A stretch of 61,639 nt of DNA from Desulfobacteraceae bacterium (GTDB lineage: Bacteria > Desulfobacterota > Desulfobacteria > Desulfobacterales > UBA5616). Of this stretch, positions 19,388 through 27,663 are shown piece after piece. How positions within the stretch are numbered: position 1 is the first letter of the stretch; each line of letters opens with the position of its first letter. The stretch lies in the NCBI GenBank assembly GCA_013791935.1, contig VMSV01000127.1, positions 1 to 61,639 of the forward strand. The letters are read 5' to 3'. Position numbers and translations under genes: made by a program. The notes beneath the pieces are model-generated. The model had not been told where the DNA came from, did no database searches, and saw only the letters and a list, made by a program, of their open reading frames with translations.

Positions 19388-20884
19388 ATGAGGTTCATCG
19401 GAAGACTGTTTCAAAGGGGAGCCTGGGCTTTTTGCCTGGTGACAGCATGCATGGGCTGTGGGGGTTCCGGGGGCGATCCAAGCGGAAATGAAAGCAAACC
19501 CGAGGATGATCCCCAACCTGCGGCCATCTATGAATGGGATCCGGCTGATTTTGATCATGTCTACGACGTGGGTCCCGACCAGGATTACGCCGACCCCAAC
19601 GAAATCCCCTGGGAAAACCTTGAATCTTCCACCCTGGTTCGTATTTATTACAGGGACACGCCCTACGCCTGCAAATGGGTGATCAATGTGACGGCCACCG
19701 AAGACGCGCCAGTGGTCATTCAGGGGATTGCAGATCAGAACCGCCGACCGGTCATCACCGGAGAAAACGCCGTTACCCGGCAGGCACTGGATTACTGGAA
19801 TGAACCCCGGTCGGTGATTAAAGTCGGCGGGTCCAGCATTCCCGATAATCCCGACCGACCTGCCTGGATTTATATTCAGGGTTTGGATATTCAACGCGCC
19901 CGGCCCGGCTATTCTTTTTCCGATGACAGCGGCCTTTCCGGAACTTACAACAACAATGCCGCAGTTGTCCACATCGAAGAAGGGGATTTCATCACCCTCT
20001 ACGATTGCGCTCTTCATGATGCATCCAACGGACTGTTTTCATCCTCATCCACCTCCGACATCACCATCAGCAGTTGCTTTATCTACGACAACGGCATTGA
20101 AGGCAGCATCTACCAGCACAATTCCTATACGGAAAGTCGGGGCATCGTATTTGAATTCAACCATTACGGTCCGTTGCGAACCGGCTGCCTCGGAAATAAT
20201 CTGAAAGACAGGTCCTCGGGAACCGTCATTCGCTATAACTGGATCGAGGCCGGCAACCGCCAGCTCGATCTGGTGGAAACCGATTACGACCATATTGCTG
20301 ATGATCCAGGATACGACCGGACCTTTGTTTACGGCAACGTGCTGATTGAACCGGATGGTGCGGGCAACAGCCAGATCCTTCACTACGGGGGGGACGGCGG
20401 GGACACCTCCATGTACCGGAATGGAACTCTTTACTTCTATCACAATACCGTGGTATCCACCCGGAGTGGCAACGCAACGCTGATGCGCCTTTCCACCAAC
20501 ACCGTTCATGCCGAGGTCTTCAACAACATCCTCTTTGCCTCTGCCGGGGGCAGCTATCTGGCCATCACCAGCGGCTATGGCCAGACGGTGTTGAGGGACA
20601 ACTGGCTTCCCACGGGCTGGCGTCTGACCCATGAATCCGGGTTGGATCCGGGGGCCACCGTAACCGATTCGGGCAATGTGGAAGGGGATATCCCCGGATT
20701 TGTTGATCTAAACAGCCAGGATTTCAATCTATCTGAGGATGGGGAAGCCTTGGATGGGGCAGGGGAGTGGCCTTCGGAGGTTTCGGGCTATCCACCGGAG
20801 TACCAGTACATCTGCCATCAGAATCGTGAGGTGAAACCGTCGGATGCAACGCCGGATATGGGGGCTTTTGAGCGGGCTCAATAA
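19388..20884 (+). CDS. Lipoprotein with right-handed beta-helix fold
   Basis: AGGGGG upstream supports the ATG at 19388. Residues 1-20 form a lipoprotein signal peptide with VTAC as a possible lipobox, followed by a Cys/Gly/Ser-rich linker (CGGSGGDPSGN). The 498-residue protein then shows repeating short strands with N/D/G turns (DITISSCFIYDNGIEGSIYQ, ATLMRLSTNTVHAEVFNNIL) and ends with DMGAFE. This is the pattern of pectate-lyase-like parallel beta-helix proteins, which bind or cleave polysaccharides. No catalytic residues are recognised. It is probably anchored in the outer membrane. It follows the dehydrogenase by 124 bp. Confidence 0.78.
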   Translation: MRFIGRLFQRGAWAFCLVTACMGCGGSGGDPSGNESKPEDDPQPAAIYEWDPADFDHVYDVGPDQDYADPNEIPWENLESSTLVRIYYRDTPYACKWVINVTATEDAPVVIQGIADQNRRPVITGENAVTRQALDYWNEPRSVIKVGGSSIPDNPDRPAWIYIQGLDIQRARPGYSFSDDSGLSGTYNNNAAVVHIEEGDFITLYDCALHDASNGLFSSSSTSDITISSCFIYDNGIEGSIYQHNSYTESRGIVFEFNHYGPLRTGCLGNNLKDRSSGTVIRYNWIEAGNRQLDLVETDYDHIADDPGYDRTFVYGNVLIEPDGAGNSQILHYGGDGGDTSMYRNGTLYFYHNTVVSTRSGNATLMRLSTNTVHAEVFNNILFASAGGSYLAITSGYGQTVLRDNWLPTGWRLTHESGLDPGATVTDSGNVEGDIPGFVDLNSQDFNLSEDGEALDGAGEWPSEVSGYPPEYQYICHQNREVKPSDATPDMGAFERAQ

Positions 20885-20907
20885 AAAACAGGAGGACTCG
20901 GGACACC

Positions 20908-21360
20908 ATGGATTTTTCGATCCGAAAGGCCAAGGATGCTGATATCAAAACACTGGTTGATTTAATGGGCCTTTTTTATGCCGAGGCCGACTACCCCTTG
21001 GAAGGGAAATGGGCCATGGAATCCTTCCGCTTTCTCCTGGCTCATCCTTCTTTGGGATGCGTCTGGATTGCGCAGGAAGGTCGAATCGATGCGGGTTATG
21101 TGGTAATGACCCACCGGTACGGCATGGAGCACGGGGGGCTCATCGCCTATATCGATGACCTCTTTGTTAAAAAAGAATTTCGCCAACGCCACGCGGCTTC
21201 CATGCTTCTTGAGGCATTGTTCAAAGAATGCAAAGCCATGGGCTGCAAATCCGTGGCGGTGGAAGCCGGGTCAGGCAATCACGCAGCCCTGGGACTTTAC
21301 GACCGGTTCGGACTTCGCCAGGAAAGCGCCACCCGGATCCTGCTTCAGGTTCAAATGTGA
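20908..21360 (+). CDS. GNAT family N-acetyltransferase
   Basis: AGGAGG precedes the ATG at 20908. The 150-residue protein is one GNAT domain. Motif A/B contains YIDDLFVKKEFRQRHAASML, where the R-x-x-H/G-x-A loop contacts acetyl-CoA. The C-terminal GCKSVAVEAGSGNHAALGLYDRFGL is the typical motif B. In motif A the usual Q/R-x-x-G-x-G/A is RQRHAA, with His at the usual Gly position. The substrate is not predictable. It follows the beta-helix gene by 23 bp and may be co-transcribed. Confidence 0.88.
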   Translation: MDFSIRKAKDADIKTLVDLMGLFYAEADYPLEGKWAMESFRFLLAHPSLGCVWIAQEGRIDAGYVVMTHRYGMEHGGLIAYIDDLFVKKEFRQRHAASMLLEALFKECKAMGCKSVAVEAGSGNHAALGLYDRFGLRQESATRILLQVQM

Positions 21361-21379
21361 AAGAACCCTGATGGCTTAT

Positions 21380-21682
21380 CAGGGCAACCGCATTTAGAAA
21401 ATGATTGGCAATCCGGGGATTTGGGGGGTTTGCGTGCAAGCAAGCCGTTCTATGGATGCCCCGTTTGCAAATCTTATGAACTTGCCACCAAGGATGCCTA
21501 TGGCAAGCGCAGGTTAAATAATAAATAACAGTGGATGGTGAATTATTTTGATGAACTGCCAAGCTATATAGAGACAGGCGCTTGCCCAAGGCATCCTAAA
21601 TGGCTCAGACAACATAAGCTTTGCAAACGGGGCATCCATTCCGCTCAATCCATCCCTTTGAGAATCAAATGCGGTTACCCTG
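21380..21682. repeat. Long imperfect inverted repeat, MITE-like or structured RNA
   Basis: Between the acetyltransferase and response regulator genes (21361-21804, no gene seen) two arms mirror each other. The outer segments CAGGG(C/T)AACCGCATTT lie at 21380-21395 and 21667-21682. A perfect 20-bp inner pair is at 21452-21471 and 21620-21639. Further paired blocks are GGATGCC(T)(A/T)(T)GGCAAGCGC nearer the centre. The centre is AT-rich. No transposase is inside. A non-autonomous transposon or a folded transcript would both fit. Confidence 0.65.
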
Positions 21683-21804
21683 GATGGCTTATTCCGTCCT
21701 CTTGCACGCCCTGATCATTAGTGATAAAAGGCCAAGGGGATGGAATGTTGAAGCGCCGGATTCAGGTGTGATGTCCTTCAAGAGGAAAACCAAAGGTTTG
21801 AATT

Positions 21805-22185
21805 ATGGATAAAGTAATCAAAGTATTAATGATCGATGACGAGGAAAGGTTCTGCAAAACCACGGCACGGATTCTGGAAACCCGGAATATGACCGTGAAA
21901 ACGCTGACCCGGGGTGAAGAGGCGGTTCCCGAACTGGAAAAAAATCCCTATGACGTTGTACTGCTGGATATTAAAATGCCCGGGATTTCCGGAGTGGAGA
22001 CCCTGGGACTGATCAAGAAATTACAGCGGCCTCCCGAGGTGATCATCCTTACTGGCCATGCTTCCGCAGATATCGCGGTTCAAACCACCCATCTGGATGC
22101 CTATGATTATCTTCTAAAGCCCTGTGATCCGGAAGAGTTGATCGTTAAAATCCTTCAGGCCTACGAAAGGGTTATCCACAAGTAG
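21805..22185 (+). CDS. Single-domain (receiver-only) response regulator
   Basis: The 126-residue protein is one REC domain with nothing after it. The acidic pair is D11-D12, the phosphorylation site D55 (VVLLDIKMPG), T83 (ILTGHAS) and K105 (YLLKPCDPEE). All key residues are present, so it should be phosphorylatable. With no output domain it must act through protein contact. No histidine kinase is nearby. It converges on the PEP-synthase-like operon, with 26 bp between the stop codons; this proximity is the only hint of a partner. Confidence 0.93.
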   Translation: MDKVIKVLMIDDEERFCKTTARILETRNMTVKTLTRGEEAVPELEKNPYDVVLLDIKMPGISGVETLGLIKKLQRPPEVIILTGHASADIAVQTTHLDAYDYLLKPCDPEELIVKILQAYERVIHK

Positions 22186-22211
22186 TCGTAAAGCCCCGCC
22201 AGTTTCCTGAA

Positions 22212-24791
22212 TCAGGAGGGTTTGAATTTATAGTTCTCTTTTAAAAAAGCTTCGGCAAGACTTTCGATACTTTTTTCCGTGTTCATCAGCATGTCCATCT
22301 GCCGAGTGTAAATGAGAAGTTTTCCCAATTGATTCAGCTTCGGTATTATGACCTCCTCCGGCTGTTTTGAAAACCGGGCCGATACCCGATCCCCGTGAAC
22401 CTCCACCAGAAATTCCATGGATTGAAGCACCTGTTGAATCAATCTGGCCCTCCGGCCTCGACGGACCAGATCCGCAGCCCCTCCCATAAAGGTGAAATTG
22501 ATATAATTCATGTTGGATACCGGGCCGCAATAGGCATCCAGAATACTGTAATGATAGCCCACCCTGGAGCTGAAATTCATGTACTTATCCGAAATGATGG
22601 CGTAGCTTTTTTCCCCGAAACGGTTGGTGCCGTTGCCCTGGGGAGAAAGCATCTGCTCCGTCATCACGGAAAAAAAACCGCCGAAATTCACGGGCCTGGG
22701 CTCCGTATGGGCCAAGCCCTCATGGAGCATGCCCGATAGAATCGCCTTGAACGGAACGGAAACCACGGCATCAACGGGTATCCTTCCTTTGCCGGTTTGG
22801 GTTCCGGATAAGTCGATCAACCCCTGACCCAGGTCGATCACATACAGGTCCAAAGGTAGAGGCGCATTGAGTTTTGCGGAAATATTTCCGCAATCCGTGG
22901 CAAAATCGCTGATGTTGAACATTTCGGTATAGGAACGCTCATGGATGAAACGCATGATGTCATGAATCGTTTTGCAGTTTTCAGCAGTGAATCCCGGTGC
23001 ATTGGGATTGGTCAGATTCAGCGGGATAATATGCCCTGAAATGAGCTTCAAAGTCTGGTAAACCGGTGTATAGAGGATGTGGGGGGATTTAGGACGTTTT
23101 TTGCTCACCAATTCCGCCACTTCCCCCTGGTAAACCTTGCCTCTGGTGGCATCCACGGTGATGATATCCCCGTTCCGGACCAAGGTCATGGCCTTTTTGG
23201 TGTTCAGCAGGGTGGGGACATGGAATTCTCTGGCCAGGGAGGCCATGTGTCCGGTAATGCTTCCGGACTCCACCAGAATGGCGGAGGCTTTTTGCATCAC
23301 CATGACATAAAGGGGGGAGGACTGGGCCGCTACCAGAACACCGCCTTCGGGGAAATCCTTTAAATCCTTTTCGCTTCGAACGGGCCAGGCCGGTCCGAAC
23401 CCAATTCCAGGGCAGGCGGTATCGCCCTTTTCCATAACCAGGGCATGCCCTGAAATCTCTGTGAGGCCCTCTTTTTCCCCCGGTTCTTCCGTCCGAAGAG
23501 GTCTTGCCTGGAGGATGATCACACGCCCATTCGCATCCAAAGCCCATTCAATATCCTGGGGGCTCTGGTAATGATTTTCAATGGTGATGGCGTATTCAGA
23601 AAGCAATGCAGCCTGTTCAGGACTTAAACAGGGGTGATTTTGAAGCGCTTGCTCCACAACCTTCTCCCCCACGTCGCCTTCCGGAAGAATTTCCACCCTT
23701 ATTATTTTGCTGGCAATCGTTGAGGTCAGGATGGGGTGGCCCGGGGCCCGGCTAATTTGATAGGCATCCGGTGTGGCTTTGCCGTCCACCACAGATGTGC
23801 CCAGCCCCCAAAGGGCATTGATGAGAATGTGTTGGTCCGAAGGATCATAGGGGTTGGCCGTGTAAAGCACACCGCTTGCCTTGGCGTTGATCATTTCAAG
23901 ACAGCCCACGCTCATATCCGCTTCTCCAAAGGGAATGCCCATGTACAGCCTGTAAAAAATGGCCCTGGGGGTAAAGAGGCTGGCCAGAACTTTCAAGTAC
24001 GCCCCGATGATTTTGTCCGGCGGAACATTCAAGACCGTGAGATACTGCCCTGCAAAGGACAGGTCGGAATCCTCGCCGATGGCGCTGCTTCGCAGAGAGA
24101 CAAAGGCTGTTCTTTTTTCATCCACAAAGCGATCATAGGCCTCAAGGATCGCCTGCTCAACAGCCCCGGGAACCAAGGCATTCAGAAAGAGGGTTTGAAT
24201 ATTTTCACTGATCCGATCAATGGATTCAGGATCATCCGTGTCCAGGGCCATCTTTTGCATTCGGATCTGATCCAGAAGATCATTGGCCGTGACGACCTCA
24301 CGAAAGGCCGTGGTGGTGATGGCAAACCCCCTTGGAATGGGAAGACCAAGCCCTTTCATTTCGCCGAGGTTGGCGTTTTTTCCTCCCACGGCAGCCACCA
24401 TTTCTTTGTGGATACCCGTGTAGGGAAGCACATACTCCCGGGTAGCCGGGGTGGCTTTCCGGTCAAGCTCCGAATTGATGAGGTCATGTATCCGATTCAG
24501 CGTTTCTGTAAAAGGCGGGTAGGCGCGGCCGGATAACTGTTCAAAGCTCTTGATCATTCTGGCCGTATGAAAGATGACGCGTGCGCTTTGCGTTCGAATG
24601 TAGGCCATGGGGAAAACGCGGTTTTCATTTAGTTTTTCTTCGAAACCCGCGATGATTTTAAGAAGCTCGGAATTGGAATCCAGCACGGATTTAAAACTAA
24701 CGTATTTCTTCCGGAAAACCTCGGTGGTGGCACCCTCCGAAGCGGTTCTGCCGGATTTTTTTTTAAACCGGGAAAGGAAGCTCCGCCACAT
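22212..24791 (-). CDS. PEP-synthase-like dikinase with atypical C-terminal domain
   Basis: The ATG at 24791 is preceded by AGAGGG; the longer open frame upstream overlaps the 80-codon gene at 24800-25042 and is rejected. Of 859 residues, about 1-110 are a coiled lead. Residues about 125-430 are the PPDK/PEP-synthase ATP-grasp domain (GGKNANLGEMKGLGLPIPRG, SLRSSAIGEDSDLSFAGQY). Residues about 470-560 are the swivelling phosphohistidine domain with H515 in SGSITGHMAS. The TIM barrel that normally binds PEP/pyruvate (about 350 residues with a catalytic Cys) is missing. In its place, residues about 570-859 form a conserved-looking domain (LSGMLHEGLAHTEPRPVNFGG, YMNFSSRVGYHYSILDAYC) that I do not recognise. 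By analogy with rifampin phosphotransferase, it may transfer phosphate from ATP via His to an unknown acceptor. Confidence 0.85.
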   Translation of the reverse strand: MWRSFLSRFKKKSGRTASEGATTEVFRKKYVSFKSVLDSNSELLKIIAGFEEKLNENRVFPMAYIRTQSARVIFHTARMIKSFEQLSGRAYPPFTETLNRIHDLINSELDRKATPATREYVLPYTGIHKEMVAAVGGKNANLGEMKGLGLPIPRGFAITTTAFREVVTANDLLDQIRMQKMALDTDDPESIDRISENIQTLFLNALVPGAVEQAILEAYDRFVDEKRTAFVSLRSSAIGEDSDLSFAGQYLTVLNVPPDKIIGAYLKVLASLFTPRAIFYRLYMGIPFGEADMSVGCLEMINAKASGVLYTANPYDPSDQHILINALWGLGTSVVDGKATPDAYQISRAPGHPILTSTIASKIIRVEILPEGDVGEKVVEQALQNHPCLSPEQAALLSEYAITIENHYQSPQDIEWALDANGRVIILQARPLRTEEPGEKEGLTEISGHALVMEKGDTACPGIGFGPAWPVRSEKDLKDFPEGGVLVAAQSSPLYVMVMQKASAILVESGSITGHMASLAREFHVPTLLNTKKAMTLVRNGDIITVDATRGKVYQGEVAELVSKKRPKSPHILYTPVYQTLKLISGHIIPLNLTNPNAPGFTAENCKTIHDIMRFIHERSYTEMFNISDFATDCGNISAKLNAPLPLDLYVIDLGQGLIDLSGTQTGKGRIPVDAVVSVPFKAILSGMLHEGLAHTEPRPVNFGGFFSVMTEQMLSPQGNGTNRFGEKSYAIISDKYMNFSSRVGYHYSILDAYCGPVSNMNYINFTFMGGAADLVRRGRRARLIQQVLQSMEFLVEVHGDRVSARFSKQPEEVIIPKLNQLGKLLIYTRQMDMLMNTEKSIESLAEAFLKENYKFKPS

Positions 24792-24799
24792 AGACCCTC

Positions 24800-25042
24800 T
24801 TATTTTTTTATCAAAACCGTATCTGCAATGACAGACCCCTGAGCCTCTTCCGGAGACCGGAGTCGTGTGATGAGGATCTTTGCCCCGATCAAGGTGGGGA
24901 CGCACATCATGGCGAAGTTCTTGATAAATGTGGGCGTGAGGTTTTCCGGACTCTGTTGACTGCAAAGATACATGCAGACACAGACTTCCGCAAGCAATAA
25001 TACATCCGTGATGACCACGATGATTTTCTGGTGCAAATTCAT
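24800..25042 (-). CDS. Small membrane protein of unknown function
   Basis: This 80-residue protein has two hydrophobic helices, IIVVITDVLLLAEVCVCMYL (about 7-26) and FAMMCVPTLIGAKILI (about 43-58), and a short charged tail. It ends 8 bp before the ATG of the PEP-synthase-like gene, so the two are almost certainly translated from one message. It may anchor or regulate the dikinase at the membrane; this is inferred only from position. I do not recognise the family. Confidence 0.7.
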   Translation of the reverse strand: MNLHQKIIVVITDVLLLAEVCVCMYLCSQQSPENLTPTFIKNFAMMCVPTLIGAKILITRLRSPEEAQGSVIADTVLIKK

Positions 25043-25119
25043 GGAATCTCTCGTTTATTTTGGGTTCGAAACTCATGCCGGATGAGGGTCCTTATCACAA
25101 CCCTCATCCGGCATTCGGG

Positions 25120-25719
25120 TTATTTTTTAAAGATATCCGTTTTGCTTACATTCATGAAACGCAAGGCTTTTCCAGGTTCTTTGTAGTAAATACGTACCTC
25201 GTCCCCGGAGGTCCAGGCTTCGGGCCCCATGGCGTAATACTCCTCCGCCACCGAAAGGGTCAGCAGGATTTTCCTTTTCTTCAGGTAGGTCGTAATGGTC
25301 TTTTTCTCCGGGTCCATCACGGGAAAGGGCTTGGATTTTTTGGCTGCCGAATCATAGACCAAGGGATCCTTGGAATCCACGTTTTTTTCTTCCACCGTGT
25401 TGAAAATTACCGTGGCCAGGGTGTTTGAATCCGGCAAAAAAAGCAAGGCTTCCTTTTTGTCCGGATCGACCTTCATCAACCGGCCCGTTTTAGGCTCCGG
25501 GCCTTTTTCATTGGGATCTTCCGGCAGCTTGTAGGAAACCGGCGGCAGTTCCGTGTAATCGGTTTTTTTTGCATCCGGACTTTTATCCCGGAGCATGGTG
25601 ACGGTGTGAGTATCCTTATCATAAGCGACCACCCTTCCCTGATCCACCTTGCCGAATTCATTGCATCCGGTCAGGGCAAGCAGGATTGAAAGGATGATAA
25701 AAACCATAGCTTTTCGCAT
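25120..25719 (-). CDS. DUF4881-like lipoprotein
   Basis: This 199-residue protein starts with a lipoprotein signal (AMVFIILSILLALTGC, lipobox LTGC at about residues 16-19). The mature part is hydrophilic and beta-rich (GRVVAYDKDTHTVTMLRDK, KRKILLTLSVAEEYYAM, WTSGDEVRIYYKEPGKAL). I associate this with DUF4881, found in sulfate reducers near TauE-type permeases, but I cannot confirm it. It sits 34 bp downstream of the TauE/SafE gene in the same direction. It probably faces the periplasm from the outer or inner membrane. Confidence 0.7.
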   Translation of the reverse strand: MRKAMVFIILSILLALTGCNEFGKVDQGRVVAYDKDTHTVTMLRDKSPDAKKTDYTELPPVSYKLPEDPNEKGPEPKTGRLMKVDPDKKEALLFLPDSNTLATVIFNTVEEKNVDSKDPLVYDSAAKKSKPFPVMDPEKKTITTYLKKRKILLTLSVAEEYYAMGPEAWTSGDEVRIYYKEPGKALRFMNVSKTDIFKK

Positions 25720-25753
25720 AATTTTCCTCCTTGTACGTTTGGATCAATGACCA

Positions 25754-26809
25754 TTAATGGGTTGTTTGTTTCTTGGCGGCAATTTCCGCTTTTGCACCTT
25801 TGAGCATCTTGATGAAGATATAAGCGGACATTCCGAAGACCAACCCGAGAATCAAGGTGGTGGCCGTCCCGTCCAGAATCGGGGCGTAGGCAGGAAATCC
25901 CTTGGCCAGAAGCTTCAACACAATAGAGATGGCGCAGCCGATGACTGCATAACCGAATACCACCCGAATACCGTATCCTTTGATATATTTGGTGGCCACG
26001 GTTCCCACCTGGGCACCGATGGAAGCCCCAACCAGCATGATGATGGCGGCAACCAACTCGGTTCTTCCCTTGAAGGTATAAGTGGCGGCACCATAAAGCC
26101 CTGAAATCATGACTTCAAAAAGATCCGTTCCCACAGCCACATGGGTGGGGCAGCCGATCAAATAGATCAGGGAAGGCATCCGGATCAGGCCGCCGCCGAT
26201 TCCCAGGATTCCGGCCAGCCATCCGGTTAATAAACTGACGAAGATGGGAAGCCATGCAGAACAGGTAATCCCCGCTTCCTTGAAATGGACCATAGGGGGG
26301 ATTTTTATCTTGTGGAACGTCTTATGCCATTCAATGCCTGTGGCCTCGTCTTCGTCTTGTCCGGAAAGCATCAATTCCCGCTCCCTGCGTTTTTTTTTGG
26401 CCACATCCGCAAACACCAGCCAGGCGATCCCGGTGAGAAGGAAAAGATACAGGTAACGCACCACCACTTCAACATTTCCCATTCTTTCAAGCCACATGAC
26501 CATCTGTGCACCCAATTCAAACCCTGCGATGGTGCCGAACAGCATAATGAAGCCCAGCTTGTAATCGACGTTTCCGAACTTTCCGTGGCGCATGGTGGCG
26601 ATGAGGGATTTGCCCGCCATGTGAGCGATGTCCGTTCCAATGGCAAAGGCCATGGGAAATCCAAGAATATTCAATCCGGGGGTGACCATCCAGGCGCCAC
26701 CCATTCCAAAAAAACCACCGATAATGCCGACACCGATTCCTAAAATGATCAGGCCCGGCCAGAAGATCTCCACGCCAGCAATGGGCATGAGAACATACAA
26801 CCAATCCAT
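25754..26809 (-). CDS. TauE/SafE family sulfite/organosulfonate exporter-type permease
   Basis: The 351-residue protein has about eight membrane spans. The N-terminal repeat starts ILGIGVGIIGGFFGMGGAW and the second half starts LTGWLAGILGIGGGLIRMP. These paired G-rich segments are the hallmark of TauE/SafE permeases, which export sulfite, sulfoacetate or related anions. A charged cytoplasmic loop (KKKRRERELMLSGQDEDEA) lies in the middle. It is in one minus-strand set with two small membrane proteins, a lipoprotein and the PEP-synthase-like protein. In a sulfate reducer, transport of a sulfur compound is plausible but not shown. Confidence 0.9.
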   Translation of the reverse strand: MDWLYVLMPIAGVEIFWPGLIILGIGVGIIGGFFGMGGAWMVTPGLNILGFPMAFAIGTDIAHMAGKSLIATMRHGKFGNVDYKLGFIMLFGTIAGFELGAQMVMWLERMGNVEVVVRYLYLFLLTGIAWLVFADVAKKKRRERELMLSGQDEDEATGIEWHKTFHKIKIPPMVHFKEAGITCSAWLPIFVSLLTGWLAGILGIGGGLIRMPSLIYLIGCPTHVAVGTDLFEVMISGLYGAATYTFKGRTELVAAIIMLVGASIGAQVGTVATKYIKGYGIRVVFGYAVIGCAISIVLKLLAKGFPAYAPILDGTATTLILGLVFGMSAYIFIKMLKGAKAEIAAKKQTTH

Positions 26810-26845
26810 AGAATACCTCCTTTTAACGAATTCTTTTTATAGAAA

Positions 26846-27145
26846 TCAGTGTTCCGCCAGTTCGCGGGATTCCAGGTCGATGCCCATGTGGCCCATGATC
26901 AAATCCGCGATAAGACCGAAAGCCACGCCGATGAGGGGGATCAGTACAATGGTCAGCAGCATGAAATACACATGGCTTTCATTGTACAGATTGCCCCACC
27001 AGGCCATCAAGCCCGATAGGTGCCGTGTATCGGCCACAATGACAATGGCATCCACCTTCTCACCGGAGGCCCAAACCAGGCCGGGCCAGCAAAAAAAGCC
27101 CATGAGAATCCATTGAAACAATTTTCTTAATCGTGTTAAAGTCAT
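26846..27145 (-). CDS. Small membrane protein, first gene of the TauE operon
   Basis: The ATG at 27145 has GGAGGA six bases upstream; the longer frame to 27220 has no such support. The product has 99 residues. A cleavable signal (LFQWILMGFFCWPGLVWASG) is followed by a short exposed part (IVIVADTRHLSGLMAWW) and a membrane span (HVYFMLLTIVLIPLIGVAFG). The C-terminus is LIMGHMGIDLESRELAEH. It precedes the permease by 36 bp. I do not recognise the family. It could be an accessory subunit of the permease. Confidence 0.7.
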   Translation of the reverse strand: MTLTRLRKLFQWILMGFFCWPGLVWASGEKVDAIVIVADTRHLSGLMAWWGNLYNESHVYFMLLTIVLIPLIGVAFGLIADLIMGHMGIDLESRELAEH

Positions 27146-27663
27146 TCTTCCTCCATTTACGTTCAGGTTATTGGGCTCCAGCCGGCTGCCATCCGGCCGT
27201 GATTTGCTTTGCAGCAACACTTTCCCTTGTTTCCATTCGCAATGATGGTGTGAGCAAACCGTATGCCAAATGAAAGCCCCATCTTCTCAGATTTTAACCT
27301 GCTGAAACAATGTAGGATTTTATCAGCGTTCCTTTTTGTTTTCCCCATGAAATGGACTGGGCCGTCTATTTTTTTTACAGCCTGTAAAATTCCACCTCAG
27401 GAATGGATGAAAGCGTTCCAGGACCTTCAAATTCCCTGGCGATCAAAACAAGCAGCAGATTAATCATTTTAACGTGCATGAAATAAAAGATATATTTAAC
27501 AATTCCGGTAATTATTCATCATTATCATCTTTCATTTGCTTTTTGGTTGTGTTAATTCAGTGAAAGCTTATCCAAAATATTCGGTTTTGCTGCTAAATTT
27601 AAATTCCGGAACGCTTTTGGGCAGTTTTGAACAAACACTCCCGGCCTGAAAGGTGATTGAACC
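27146..27663. other. Divergent intergenic region, no gene seen
   Basis: This 518-bp region separates the minus-strand TauE operon from the plus-strand rhomboid gene. It must hold both promoters. A 66-codon plus frame at 27263-27463 has no ribosome-binding site or recognisable product. The part around 27480-27560 is AT-rich. I see no convincing palindrome or promoter pair. Confidence 0.4.

Noticed and set aside
24792-25076. 95-codon N-terminal extension of the PEP-synthase-like frame
   Set aside because: It overlaps the better supported 80-codon membrane protein gene (24800-25042), has poor composition and no ribosome-binding site; AGAGGG precedes the ATG at 24791.
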